From UBA10438 sp044238605 (GTDB lineage Bacteria > Bacteroidota > Ignavibacteria > Kapaibacteriales > Kapaibacteriaceae): 64,000 nucleotides of DNA. Under the pieces are notes generated by a model that was not told the origin of the DNA, ran no database searches, and saw only the letters and a program-made list of their open reading frames with translations. Below, piece by piece: positions 54,017 to 63,927 of this stretch. Within the stretch, counting starts at the first letter, position 1, and every line of letters begins with the position of its first letter. Where the stretch lies: positions 62,001 through 126,000 of the forward strand of contig JBIICY010000003.1 of NCBI GenBank assembly GCA_044238605.1, given 5' to 3'. A program made the translations under genes and the position numbers.

Positions 54017-55930
54017 ATGGATCTGAAGAATCATATTCCAAGCGGACCCATCGACCAGAAGTGGGATAAGCATCGAGCAGAGTTGAAGCTGGTCAATCCA
54101 GCCAACAAGAGAAAGTTTAAAGTGATCGTTGTAGGGACTGGCCTCGCTGGTTCGTCGTCTGCTGCAACACTTGCCGAGTTAGGATACAACGTTGAGGCGT
54201 TTACCTATCACGACTCAGCACGCAGAGCGCACTCGATCGCTGCTCAAGGCGGTATCAATGCTGCCAAGAATTATCAGAACGATGGCGACTCTGTATGGCG
54301 CCTCTTCTATGATACTGTCAAGGGCGGAGACTTCCGTGCCCGCGAAGGCAATGTGCACCGACTTGCTGAGGTTTCGGTAAACATCATTGACCAGTGCGTT
54401 GCCCAAGGTGTGCCATTTGCTCGCGAATACGGCGGCTATCTCAGCAACCGATCTTTCGGTGGTGCACAGGTCTCGAGAACGTTTTACGCTCGTGGACAAA
54501 CCGGTCAGCAGCTTCTGCTTGGTGCTTATCAAGCGCTCATGCGTCAAGTTGGACTCGGCAAGGTAAAGCTGCACAACAAGCAGGAAATGCTGGACCTTAT
54601 CGTGGTAGACGGACGTGCCCGCGGTATCGTAACGCGCAACATGGTTACAGGCAAGGTGGAAAGCCATATGGCTGACGCAGTGATCCTGGCCACTGGCGGT
54701 TACGGTAACGTGTTTTACTTGAGCACTAATGCCAAAGCATGCAATGTGACGGCAACGTACCGCGCACACAAGCGTGGTGCTTTCTTTGCTAATCCGTGCT
54801 ACACACAGATCCATCCAACGTGTATCCCTCAAAGCGGCGACTATCAGTCGAAGCTCACGCTGATGTCGGAGTCGCTCCGTAACGACGGACGCATCTGGGT
54901 GCCGAAGAACAAGGGAGATAAGCGCTCGCCAGATCAGATACCGGAATCAGAGCGGGATTACTACCTCGAGCGGAAGTACCCATCATTTGGGAACCTCTCG
55001 CCCCGTGACATCGCCTCGCGTGCAGCGAAAGAAGCATGTGATGATGGACGCGGCGTTGGTCCGGGTGGTCTCGGCGTGTATCTCGACTTCTCAGATGCTA
55101 TCAACCGCCTTGGTGAAAAGGTTATTGCAGATCGCTATGGCAACCTGTTTGAGATGTACGAGCGTATCACAGGCGAGAATCCGTACAAGGTTCCAATGCG
55201 TATCTATCCAGCGGTCCACTACACAATGGGCGGCTTGTGGGTAGACTACAACCTGATGTCGAACGTGCCCGGACTCTTTGTTCTTGGCGAAGCGAATTTC
55301 TCTGACCACGGCGCAAACCGTCTCGGGGCTTCGGCGCTGATGCAGGGTCTTGCCGATGGTTACTTCGTGATTCCTTACACGATCGGTGGATACTTTGCGC
55401 AGGGCGGTTTTTCTCCTGTACCGCAAGATTCGCCTGTTGTACAGGCAACCGTACGCGAGGCAGAAGAAAAAATCCAGAAGCTCCTCTCTATTAATGGGAA
55501 GCGTTCTCCAACATCGTTCCACCGTGAGCTTGGTAAGATCATGTGGGACAAGTGCGGTATGGCCAGAAATGAAAAGGGGCTTACCGAAGCACTGAAACGT
55601 ATCCCTGAATTGCGTGAAGAATTCTGGCAGAACGTGTTCATTCCTGGCAGTGGTGCCGAGCTTAATCAATCACTCGAGCTTGGTTTGCGCGTAGCGGACT
55701 TCCTTGAGTTTGCAGAGCTGATGTGTTACGATGCATTGCACCGCAATGAGTCGTGTGGCGGACACTTCCGCGAAGAGTATCAGACAGAGGACGGCGAAGC
55801 GAAGCGCAATGATGAAGAGTTCGCCTATGTTGGTGCGTGGGAGTACACTGGTGTTGGGTCGAAGCCGACCCTGCACAAGGAACAACTTGAATTTGAAAAT
55901 GTGCAACTGGCTACACGGAGTTACAAGTAA
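54017..55930 (+). CDS. sdhA: Succinate dehydrogenase/fumarate reductase flavoprotein subunit
   Basis: 637 residues. FAD-binding site VVGTGLAGSSSAATLAELG near residue 38, covalent-FAD His in RRAHSIAAQGGINAA near 75, catalytic region PTCIPQSGDYQSKL and the closing ANRLGASALMQGLADG. This is the type B subunit (longer than the E. coli form), located on the cytoplasmic face. It converts succinate to fumarate or the reverse. It shares one base with sdhB (TAATG), so translation is coupled. Confidence 0.97.
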   Translation: MDLKNHIPSGPIDQKWDKHRAELKLVNPANKRKFKVIVVGTGLAGSSSAATLAELGYNVEAFTYHDSARRAHSIAAQGGINAAKNYQNDGDSVWRLFYDTVKGGDFRAREGNVHRLAEVSVNIIDQCVAQGVPFAREYGGYLSNRSFGGAQVSRTFYARGQTGQQLLLGAYQALMRQVGLGKVKLHNKQEMLDLIVVDGRARGIVTRNMVTGKVESHMADAVILATGGYGNVFYLSTNAKACNVTATYRAHKRGAFFANPCYTQIHPTCIPQSGDYQSKLTLMSESLRNDGRIWVPKNKGDKRSPDQIPESERDYYLERKYPSFGNLSPRDIASRAAKEACDDGRGVGPGGLGVYLDFSDAINRLGEKVIADRYGNLFEMYERITGENPYKVPMRIYPAVHYTMGGLWVDYNLMSNVPGLFVLGEANFSDHGANRLGASALMQGLADGYFVIPYTIGGYFAQGGFSPVPQDSPVVQATVREAEEKIQKLLSINGKRSPTSFHRELGKIMWDKCGMARNEKGLTEALKRIPELREEFWQNVFIPGSGAELNQSLELGLRVADFLEFAELMCYDALHRNESCGGHFREEYQTEDGEAKRNDEEFAYVGAWEYTGVGSKPTLHKEQLEFENVQLATRSYK

Positions 55931-56679
55931 TGAATCTTCGACTGCACATCTGGCGACAGTCTGGTCCGCAGGATACAGGCATGCTTAAGACATACGACGT
56001 TGCAAACGTCAGCGAACACATGAGCTTTCTTGAAATGCTCGATGTTCTAAATGAAGACCTTCTTGCTAAGGGCGAAGTGCCAGTGGCCTTCGACCACGAT
56101 TGTCGTGAAGGTATATGCGGTACATGCGGTATGGTCATCAATGGACGTCCTCACGGGCCCGTTGCTCGCACGACGGCGTGTCAGCTGCATATGCGCACGT
56201 TCAAAGACGGCGACGAGATCTATATCGAGCCGTGGCGCGCACGGGCGTTCCCTGTGCTGCGCGACCTTGTTGTTGATCGCGGTGCATTTGACCGCATCAT
56301 CCAAAAGGGCGGTTTTGTTAGCGTTAACACTGGAAATGCGCAGGACGGCAACACGCTTCCGATACCCAAGACAGACGCGGATATTGCCATGGATGCAGCT
56401 GCATGTATTGGATGCGGTGCCTGCGTTGCAGCATGTCCGAATGCGTCGGCTATGCTCTTTACGGCAGCCAAGATTGGACACCTTGGGTCTGTCCCACAAG
56501 GGCAGGCAGAGCGTTCGGCTCGTGCAATGAACATGGTGCTCCAAATGGATGCAGAGGGTTTTGGTGCTTGCACAAATCACTACGAATGCGAAGCGGCATG
56601 TCCTAAGGGTATCAGCGCAGACTTTATTGCGAAAATGAATCGCGACTTTGTGAGTTCTGCATTCGGCGGAAGGGATTAA
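55930..56679 (+). CDS. sdhB: Succinate dehydrogenase/fumarate reductase iron-sulfur subunit
   Basis: 249 residues. The N-terminal [2Fe-2S] ferredoxin domain has CREGICGTCGM and a later Cys in TACQLHM; the C-terminal part has CIGCGACVAACPNAS and CTNHYECEAACPKGIS for the [4Fe-4S] and [3Fe-4S] clusters. It relays electrons from SdhA to the b558 hemes. A strong terminator follows 28 bases after its stop. Confidence 0.97.
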   Translation: MNLRLHIWRQSGPQDTGMLKTYDVANVSEHMSFLEMLDVLNEDLLAKGEVPVAFDHDCREGICGTCGMVINGRPHGPVARTTACQLHMRTFKDGDEIYIEPWRARAFPVLRDLVVDRGAFDRIIQKGGFVSVNTGNAQDGNTLPIPKTDADIAMDAAACIGCGACVAACPNASAMLFTAAKIGHLGSVPQGQAERSARAMNMVLQMDAEGFGACTNHYECEAACPKGISADFIAKMNRDFVSSAFGGRD

Positions 56680-56706
56680 TCCCTATAATCTTGATTCTTA
56701 ACGTCA

Positions 56707-56747
56707 GCGGGGCCTGCAGATTTATTCTGCAGGCCCCGCGTTTTTTT
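56707..56747 (+). terminator. Rho-independent terminator after sdhCAB
   Basis: A perfect 14-bp GC-rich stem (56707-56720 with 56726-56739, 5-base loop) is followed by seven T. The minus strand lacks a T run, so it acts mainly on the sdh operon. Confidence 0.95.
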
Positions 56748-56762
56748 GTTCCGGTTGTATCG

Positions 56763-57473
56763 TCACGATACAGCAAGTACATACTCGCGCACAGCTTGCT
56801 CAAGACCAACAAACATTGCTCGAGCAACAAGGGCGTGGCCGATGGAAACCTCCTCAATCTCTGGAATGAGGGCAATCGGACCAATGTTTCGAAGGTCAAG
56901 ACCGTGCCCAGCGGTAACGACTAGGCCAGCCTGAGATGCTACCTGCGCCGCACCGCGTATGCGTTCGAGTTGAAGGTCTCGAGCTGCCTGACTTCGCGCA
57001 TTAGCGTACGTTCCTGTGTGCAGCTCGATGATGTCAACACCGCAGGCCGCAGCCGCTTCAATCTGTGATGATTCGGGCTCAATAAACAGGCTTACCTCGA
57101 TACCACGTTCATGGAAGCGCTGGGTAAGCTCGGAATACTGCGTTTCGTGACCAGCAACAGATAAGCCCCCTTCTGTTGTTAGTTCTTCTCGTTTTTCAGG
57201 GACAATCGTAACAAGTTCCGGTACAACATCCAGCGCTATGGTTATGATTTCGGGTGTTGCCGCCATCTCGAGATCGAGTTTTGTGGTAACCACATCACGA
57301 AGAACACGAACGTCTCGGTCGTTAACATGACGCCTATCTTCACGAAGATGGCATACTATCCCAGACGCTCCTGCCAACTCTGCAATAACTGCAGCATGGA
57401 CAGGGTCCGGTTCTATTCCTCCCCGGGCTTCGCGAAGGGTCGCAAAGTGATCTATATTGACTGCCAATCGCAC
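56763..57473 (-). CDS. pdxJ: Pyridoxine 5'-phosphate synthase
   Basis: 236 residues. It condenses 3-amino-2-oxopropyl phosphate with deoxyxylulose-5-phosphate to pyridoxine phosphate. NIDHFATLREARGG near residue 6 and HLREDRRHVNDRDV near 42 are signature blocks; EGGLSVAG, SLFIEP and ELHTGTYA follow. The start is GTG at 57473. A TATTTTTC box upstream on the minus strand could be its promoter. Its DXP-dependent pathway is the long route of vitamin B6 synthesis. Confidence 0.95.
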   Translation of the reverse strand: MRLAVNIDHFATLREARGGIEPDPVHAAVIAELAGASGIVCHLREDRRHVNDRDVRVLRDVVTTKLDLEMAATPEIITIALDVVPELVTIVPEKREELTTEGGLSVAGHETQYSELTQRFHERGIEVSLFIEPESSQIEAAAACGVDIIELHTGTYANARSQAARDLQLERIRGAAQVASQAGLVVTAGHGLDLRNIGPIALIPEIEEVSIGHALVARAMFVGLEQAVREYVLAVS

Positions 57474-57530
57474 TGTAGAACTTTCGAAAAATAGTCCTCA
57501 AAAATGCAACTTTTCATGCCGAATTTAGTC

Positions 57531-57539
57531 TACGTTTTG
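57531..57539 (+). promoter_or_regulatory. Possible promoter box (TACGTTTTG)
   Basis: Resembles TAnnTTTG with one extra T; it is about 63 bases before the ATG at 57603. It leaves a leader of some 60 bases without a clear Shine-Dalgarno. The intergenic region (57474-57602) also holds the pdxJ promoter. Confidence 0.3.
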
Positions 57540-57602
57540 AAGAAGTAGTTCCTCTTCAGAAAAAAAACTCTCACCACTTACAAATAATCACAAGAGCGTT
57601 AC

Positions 57603-60600
57603 ATGTCCTTTACACGTACACTTTGCTGCGCTGTGCTTGTTACGATATCAGCACTGCTCCCTGGTTCTCTGTTTGCCGCTCCCAATGTGCGTGCCGAGCT
57701 CAAGGGCTTTATTAGAAACGTTGGGCAGTGGCCTGCCGAAGTTTTGTATGCTGCCAGAACCCACAGTGGAATTGTCTGGATTACGCGTACGGGTGTGGTA
57801 CATGACCAATTCACCTCTGAATACGCTTCCGGTGTTCGCACAGGCAACGTTGTACGGGAGATCTTTCTCGAAGCTAATCCATCTGCACGCCGCAATGAGG
57901 GCCACACGATAACACACATCGCCTTTATTAAGGGGCGCGCAGCATCGCAGCACGTTGTTGCTCCCGTTGTTGATGCGGTGTCCCTTCAGGATGTTGTTCC
58001 TGGTGTAGACATTCGATACAGCGTTGAACCATCAGGTGTTGCGCGTACAATAACCTACACTGAGGCATACGTTCCAGGAAGTTTTACTGTTGAAGTTGTC
58101 TCATCGGAGCAGCAACCGCGTGGCGAGGCCTTTGCAGTAACTCCGGTAACTTCTGTGGTCTATGGGACATTTGTTGGTGGGACAGAGGCGGATAATATCG
58201 TAGGGGTGGAGTATCTCACAAACGGGCAGATCATTATCGCCGGTAATTCCCCCGAAATCGAGTTTCCAAATGCTACTGGAGGTTATCAGACGACGATTAA
58301 GGGTACCTCGGACGGTTTTGTCGCACGGCTCGACAGAAAGCTTGAAAAGTTTCTGTCCTACACATTTTACGGTGGGTCTGGATCGGACCGCATCACTGCG
58401 CTTACAGCCGATAATGTGAATAATATCTATGTAACAGGAGAGACTGTATCTACTGATCTACCGATCACGTCGGGGGCTTCTGGACAGCTGGCAAAGGGTG
58501 GTATCGATGCGTTCATCGCAAAGTTTGATTCGACGCTGACAAAGCTCATCGTTAGCGGCTACCACGGTGGCAACAAAGATGACTGGGCAACGGCAATTGC
58601 TGCCGATCAGAACGGCTTGATCTTCGTCTGTGGTCATACATCATCAACCTCCGGCCTGCCAGTAACATTCCCAGTGACAATCTCTCGACGAGACTGGCGC
58701 GGACGGACAACAACAGAGCCGGGTGGTGGTGCTAATCAGGGGTTGATTGACGGATTTGTTTGCTTCTTCTCTGCGAACGGGTCGATACAGCAATCGCGCT
58801 ATTTCGGACGTGAGGGCAATGAGTACTTCCGAGCCATGTGCCTTGATAGATCAAATGGTGTGTACATCACAGGATCTACTACTTCACCAAACTTTGAAAC
58901 TGCACCAACTTCCGGGTTCTTTGCTTCCGGACGTTTGCCGTATGACAGAACGTTCAACGGTGGCAACACCGATGCCTTTGTTGTAAAGTTGAACAACGAG
59001 CTTGCACTTGCAAAATCTGACGACGGTACCTACTCGACGTTCTTTGGTGGAGATGGGGAAGATGAGGGCCGCGGAATCTACGTTGACGATCTTGGTCGAG
59101 CGCACTTTGTGGGCGTTACAACCTCGAAAAACCTCGAGACTATCGGAACGCTTGTTACGCAGAGAATTGGTGATCAGGATATCTATTATGGTGTGCTACC
59201 CGACGACGGACGCACGCTTACTGGGGCCACCTACTTTGGTGGTACCGGGAAAGACGATGTGCTTGGCATGACCTATGATCCACTTGCGAATACGGCGGTA
59301 CTTTTTGGATCTACCCAGTCAAACGATTTTCCTGTCATGGGTGAAGGTTCGAGCGGCAACCGTTCAGGAACAACCGACGGCTTCGTGGCCTTGCTCAATA
59401 CGTCAACAAACAAGTACACAACGCTCATAGGTGGTGATGAAGAGGATAGTGTTCGCGTTGCGATTGTAGATCAAGTCGGCGATCTTTACATCGCTGGTAC
59501 AACCACCTCACAAGACTTTCCTACGAATCCGACGGGCGCACAAACCAAGGCTGATAAGGGAGTCTCTGGCTTTGTAAGCAAGTATGCATTCGGTACTCTC
59601 GAACTTACTGCACCTGCCGGTGGCGAAACCTGGTGCACAGGTGCAAACCGGCCAATCTCATGGGCCGCACTTGGTGTTCCCGATACCATGAAGTTTAGTG
59701 TTGAGATTTCTCAAGTTGGATCGAATAAGTGGACAGAGATTTCGAAGTCTGCAACTGGTAGAAGTTTGAATTGGAAGGTTGCCGCTCTGCCAACTGGCCA
59801 ATACGTTATCCGCGTAACCACCAGCAGAGGCCACGAAAGCAGACTCCTAACACCGTTCACAATTTCAAACCCACCGTCGATCACAGCGCAACCCAAGGAT
59901 GCATCTGCGTGCGAAGGCGGCCGAGTAAGGCTATCTGTAACGGCAGACGGTGCAGGATTGAAGTATCAGTGGAGAAGAGCAGGAACAAACATTCCAGGTG
60001 CAACCGCCGACACGCTGATCATTCCAGCGTTGGATGCATCTGCTCTCGGTAGGTATGATGTTGTCATCACAGGCACCTGTGCGCCGAACATAACATCAGC
60101 ACAGGCTAATGTTGCCTTTGGCACACCTACCGTGATCACACAGCAGCCAACAGCAGTTACTGTTGATCTCGACAAGCCATTTACGCTTACAGTAGCAGCA
60201 ACTGGATCAACGCTCTCATTCCAATGGAAGAAAGACGGCTCTGACATACCAGGAGCAACCTCTTCGACATATACCGTTGCGAAATCTGCAAAGACAGACA
60301 ATGGTCTCTATGTGTGCGATGTAACAGGTGGTTGCGGAACGGTGTCTTCAACTCCCGTAAGTGTGGTTGTTCAGGACCCTTCATCTGTGGATGATGAGAC
60401 AGATCCAAACACGTACGTACTGGTAACTGGTGCAATGCCAGTTCAGGATGTGCTCTCGTTGCGCATAGCAAGTTTGTACGGCGGAGTAACAACCCTTGAA
60501 GTACTTGACGTACAAGGACGTAGTATCCTCGTACAAAATCTTGGCCAACTCAGCGCTGGCGTCACCGATGTGCAAGTACCTGTCTCAGCCTGTGCTCCCG

Positions 60601-60665
60601 GTGCGTACAACGTTCGTGCTGTTGTCGGTACCTCAATATTGAGAACAAGCTTTGTAGTTAAGTAA
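57603..60665 (+). CDS. SBBP-repeat, Ig-like surface protein, T9SS cargo (paralog A)
   Basis: 1,020 residues with signal peptide (1-22), an N-terminal domain including FIRNVGQWPAEVLYAA (DUF7948-like, about 35-190), SBBP beta-propeller repeats (about 195-650: TSDGFVARLD, YHGGNKDDW, STTSPNFETAPT and similar), a fibronectin-like domain (PAGGETWCTGANRPISW), two Ig-like domains (about 755-940: SITAQPKDASACEG..., CSDVTGGCG end) and a type A sorting tail (about 945-1020: VQDVLSLRI...GAYNVRAVV). Nearly every domain is matched by the next gene, so the two are tandem duplicates. Function: likely a surface adhesin or structural protein. Confidence 0.87.
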   Translation: MSFTRTLCCAVLVTISALLPGSLFAAPNVRAELKGFIRNVGQWPAEVLYAARTHSGIVWITRTGVVHDQFTSEYASGVRTGNVVREIFLEANPSARRNEGHTITHIAFIKGRAASQHVVAPVVDAVSLQDVVPGVDIRYSVEPSGVARTITYTEAYVPGSFTVEVVSSEQQPRGEAFAVTPVTSVVYGTFVGGTEADNIVGVEYLTNGQIIIAGNSPEIEFPNATGGYQTTIKGTSDGFVARLDRKLEKFLSYTFYGGSGSDRITALTADNVNNIYVTGETVSTDLPITSGASGQLAKGGIDAFIAKFDSTLTKLIVSGYHGGNKDDWATAIAADQNGLIFVCGHTSSTSGLPVTFPVTISRRDWRGRTTTEPGGGANQGLIDGFVCFFSANGSIQQSRYFGREGNEYFRAMCLDRSNGVYITGSTTSPNFETAPTSGFFASGRLPYDRTFNGGNTDAFVVKLNNELALAKSDDGTYSTFFGGDGEDEGRGIYVDDLGRAHFVGVTTSKNLETIGTLVTQRIGDQDIYYGVLPDDGRTLTGATYFGGTGKDDVLGMTYDPLANTAVLFGSTQSNDFPVMGEGSSGNRSGTTDGFVALLNTSTNKYTTLIGGDEEDSVRVAIVDQVGDLYIAGTTTSQDFPTNPTGAQTKADKGVSGFVSKYAFGTLELTAPAGGETWCTGANRPISWAALGVPDTMKFSVEISQVGSNKWTEISKSATGRSLNWKVAALPTGQYVIRVTTSRGHESRLLTPFTISNPPSITAQPKDASACEGGRVRLSVTADGAGLKYQWRRAGTNIPGATADTLIIPALDASALGRYDVVITGTCAPNITSAQANVAFGTPTVITQQPTAVTVDLDKPFTLTVAATGSTLSFQWKKDGSDIPGATSSTYTVAKSAKTDNGLYVCDVTGGCGTVSSTPVSVVVQDPSSVDDETDPNTYVLVTGAMPVQDVLSLRIASLYGGVTTLEVLDVQGRSILVQNLGQLSAGVTDVQVPVSACAPGAYNVRAVVGTSILRTSFVVK

Positions 60666-60699
60666 AACTGCTCGTTCGGTAGACTGGACGTAACTTTTT

Positions 60700-60739
60700 C
60701 ACTCGATTAGGGTCGTATCCTGATCGAGTGATTTTTTTT
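60700..60739 (+). terminator. Rho-independent terminator between tandem cargo genes
   Basis: A 12-bp stem with one U-G pair (60700-60711 with 60719-60730) followed by eight T. It separates the two paralogs into independent transcription units. Confidence 0.9.
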
Positions 60740-60763
60740 GACCAGTTCACACGCAAAGTACCA

Positions 60764-63700
60764 ATGACATTTCCCCTACGCTTTGTTGTCCTCCTGCTGT
60801 GTGCAGCAGCGGCAATGAATGGAAGTGCTATAGCGCAGCTTAACAATGCCACAATGAGTGGTTTTATTCAAAATGCAGGCCAATGGCCAGAGCATGTGCT
60901 TTTTGTTGCCCAACAGCATAACGCACGTGTGTGGATTACAAGATCGGGTGTTGTCGTAGACGAGTACACAATCGACGATCAGACCGGGACACGAACAGGC
61001 ATCGTAACACGGGAGCACTTCCAGTTCTCGACCAGTAACGCTGCGGTTTCATCGGCTCCATCTGCAGATGTACAGTCGGTAAATTTCTTTCGGGGCAATG
61101 ACAAGGCACTGTGGGTAACAGCGCCTGTTGTTCATTCTGTGATAGTGCAGATCGAGTCTGGCGTACAGCACATGTATTCGCGTGCATCCGACGGACGTGT
61201 TCAACGAACGGTTGTCGCATCGCCCGACCGCAGGGACGCGTTCATGATGAAGATTTCGGGAGCAGTGTCAAAGAATCAACCTTCAGAAGTTTCTCCAGTT
61301 ACGTCTACAGTCTACGGTTCATACACCGGTGGCGCAGGGAAGTCCGTGATTACAGGCGTCGAGTATCTGTCAAACGGCGATGTGATCGTCTGCGGCACGG
61401 CCATTGAAATGGCATTCCCGAACTCGACAGGGGGCTATGCATCGTTGATAAAAGGAACATCGGACGGTTTTGTAGTACGATTTGACTCAAAACTTCAACG
61501 TGCCCGTTCGTTCACATTCATTGGTGGCTCTGGAGATGACCGAATCAGAGCAATTTGCAGGGACCCGCAAAATGCAATCTATGTAGCTGGTGAGACCACC
61601 TCTAACGATTTCCCAACGACATCTGGTGTCTCAGGTAAGCTCTTCAAAGCAGGTGTAGATGGATTTCTCGCAAAGTTTGATTCAACTCTACAAAAACTTG
61701 TCATTGGATTGTATCACGGCGGCAACAAGGATGATTTTCCTCGTGCCGTATCTGCTGGTGAAAACGGACTGATTTATCTCGCCGGTTATACGAATTCGAC
61801 TACCAATTTTCCCGTCACGTTTCCTGCTACGATTACCATTACGATTCCAGGCAGACGCGGCCAGCCCCCTACATACCGTACAGAGCCCGGCGGGGGAACC
61901 AACATGGGACAGATCGATGGTTTTATAGCTTCGTTTTCTGCAAATGGCGCGGTGCAACAGTCAAGATTCTTCGGCCGTGAGAATAACGAGTACATCACTT
62001 CAATGGCGGTTGACAGGTCAAATAGCGTGTACCTAACTGGATCGACGACATCAGCCAACTTTGAAACTGCACCTACGGCAGATCGATTTGACTCTGGCCG
62101 TCTTCCATTTGACAATAGCTTCAACGGCGGATCTACTGATGCTTTCGTCATTAAGCTCAACAACGAGCTCGCTCTCGCAAAGTCCGACGATGGCACATAT
62201 TCAGCGTTCTTTGGAGGAAACAAGGAAGACGAAGGTCGTTCTATCTGTGTGGATGATCTAGGGCGAGCATACATTGTTGGTGTTACCACATCAACTAATC
62301 TTAATGCCGTTGGTACGCTCAATACGCAGCAAATCGGCAAGCAGGATGTGTTCCTTGCTGTAGTAAGTGATGATGGTCGTGAACTTGTTGGAAGCACATA
62401 CTATGGTGGAACTGGAGACGAAGAACCATTTACGGCAAAGATCGTCGAGGGGTCTAGCTCGGTTGTTATCGCTGGAACAACGAATTCCGAGGATTTCCCA
62501 TTTGCCGGAGAAGGTTTGGTAACTGAACGCAGTGGAAACACCGATGGGTTTCTTGCAGTGATAAACTTATCTACAAATCAGTATGCTACGCTTGTTTCCG
62601 GAAACCAGGATGATACCGTAAAGGCTGTTTCTGTAGGCCCGTACGGTAGTCCATACTATGTTGCGTCTACTACATCAACGAATCTGCGCGTGCAAGATTC
62701 ATCGTACAACCGCGCGAATACAGGGGGCTTAAGCGGTTATGTAGCAAAGCATGCGTTTGGTGTGCTTGAGCTTACTGCTCCAACAGGGGGCGAGACGTAT
62801 TGTGTCGGAATCAGCAAGCCGATTTCATGGTCTGCCTTGGGAATGCCAGACACGACGAAGTTTCGCATAGAGTATGCAGCTGCCGGCTCTAACGATTGGC
62901 AGGATGTGGCAAAGAATGTTGCTGGACGCAGTTATTCGTGGAAGGTACCAACGCTGCCCACTGGCGATTATGTGCTCCGAATTACAACGATCTACGGTCA
63001 TGTAAGCCGGTTGCTTACGCCATTTTCGATTTCCAGCCCTCCAGCAATTGATATGCAACCAAAGAATGTAAGCGCCTGCCCTGGCAAACCTGTGACGATG
63101 TCACTTGTGGCCAAGGGAGCAGGGTTGAAGTACCAATGGCGCAAGGCTGGTGTAAACATCCCGAATGCAACCGACGCCAGCTACACCATTCCTTCTCTCG
63201 ACGCAGGTGCACTCGGAAAGTATGACTGTCTCGTTTCAGGCACATGTTCGCCAAGCGTAACCTCGCAAGCAATCACTGTCGCAACTGCAACGCCAACAGA
63301 AATCACAAAACAGCCACAGGCCAACACAGTAGTGGATGCTGGCGCATCATTTAGTCTGTCCGTCACGGCAGGGGGCTCTGATCTTGAACACAAGTGGTTG
63401 AAGAACGGCGTCGCAATAGAGAACGCAACTGCTGCCCAGTACGTTGTTGCTGCCGCTACGAAAAGCGATGAAGGACAATACACATGTGAAGTAACTGGTG
63501 GTTGTGGTAAGATCACAAGCACACCTGCAACTGTCGTTGTGCAAGGTGGAACATCTGTTGATGAAGAGGGTATGGTTCCAGCGAACTTTGCAGACATCGT
63601 CGGTCCTCAGCCTACGCAGGATGTTCTTATGGTCAAGGTAGACCTGGCAAGTTCGCAGGAACTGTCGATGCTCATTTTTGCAATGGACGGTCGCGTGATA

Positions 63701-63841
63701 GTACAGCAGGTTTTGGGGCAGCTAGCAGCTGGCTCTCACGTTCTAGCAGTCTCAACGTCGGCCTGCTCCCAAGGTTCCTATAATCTGCAGTTTAGAGCTG
63801 GAAAAGCTGTTTCACAGCATCAGGTCCACATCATCAGGTAG
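60764..63841 (+). CDS. SBBP-repeat, Ig-like surface protein, T9SS cargo (paralog B)
   Basis: 1,025 residues starting at ATG 60764 (signal peptide MTFPLRFVVLLLCAAAAMNG...). Domain order equals paralog A: GFIQNAGQWPEHVLFVAQQ, SBBP repeats, fibronectin-like (TGGETYCVGISKPISW), two Ig-like, T9SS tail (TQDVLMVKV...GSYNLQFRA). Long stretches align residue by residue, such as KLNNELALAKSDDGTYS, yet codons differ at most synonymous sites, so the duplication is old and the protein conserved. No Shine-Dalgarno near the start. Confidence 0.87.
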   Translation: MTFPLRFVVLLLCAAAAMNGSAIAQLNNATMSGFIQNAGQWPEHVLFVAQQHNARVWITRSGVVVDEYTIDDQTGTRTGIVTREHFQFSTSNAAVSSAPSADVQSVNFFRGNDKALWVTAPVVHSVIVQIESGVQHMYSRASDGRVQRTVVASPDRRDAFMMKISGAVSKNQPSEVSPVTSTVYGSYTGGAGKSVITGVEYLSNGDVIVCGTAIEMAFPNSTGGYASLIKGTSDGFVVRFDSKLQRARSFTFIGGSGDDRIRAICRDPQNAIYVAGETTSNDFPTTSGVSGKLFKAGVDGFLAKFDSTLQKLVIGLYHGGNKDDFPRAVSAGENGLIYLAGYTNSTTNFPVTFPATITITIPGRRGQPPTYRTEPGGGTNMGQIDGFIASFSANGAVQQSRFFGRENNEYITSMAVDRSNSVYLTGSTTSANFETAPTADRFDSGRLPFDNSFNGGSTDAFVIKLNNELALAKSDDGTYSAFFGGNKEDEGRSICVDDLGRAYIVGVTTSTNLNAVGTLNTQQIGKQDVFLAVVSDDGRELVGSTYYGGTGDEEPFTAKIVEGSSSVVIAGTTNSEDFPFAGEGLVTERSGNTDGFLAVINLSTNQYATLVSGNQDDTVKAVSVGPYGSPYYVASTTSTNLRVQDSSYNRANTGGLSGYVAKHAFGVLELTAPTGGETYCVGISKPISWSALGMPDTTKFRIEYAAAGSNDWQDVAKNVAGRSYSWKVPTLPTGDYVLRITTIYGHVSRLLTPFSISSPPAIDMQPKNVSACPGKPVTMSLVAKGAGLKYQWRKAGVNIPNATDASYTIPSLDAGALGKYDCLVSGTCSPSVTSQAITVATATPTEITKQPQANTVVDAGASFSLSVTAGGSDLEHKWLKNGVAIENATAAQYVVAAATKSDEGQYTCEVTGGCGKITSTPATVVVQGGTSVDEEGMVPANFADIVGPQPTQDVLMVKVDLASSQELSMLIFAMDGRVIVQQVLGQLAAGSHVLAVSTSACSQGSYNLQFRAGKAVSQHQVHIIR

Positions 63842-63860
63842 TTTTGGCAAATAGGTTTAC

Positions 63861-63908
63861 AACTGGCGCTCTTTTGATGCTGTGCATTGAAAGGGCGCTG
63901 GTTATTTT
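63861..63908 (+). terminator. Probable terminator after paralog B
   Basis: A 19-bp stem with several G-U pairs (63861-63879 with 63885-63903, 5-base loop) followed by a short T stretch (attttg). Confidence 0.7.
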
Positions 63909-63927
63909 GCGCGGGTTGTTTAATCAC

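Noticed and set aside
54215..54832. Minus-strand frame of 205 codons
   Set aside because: Shadow of sdhA; no independent support.
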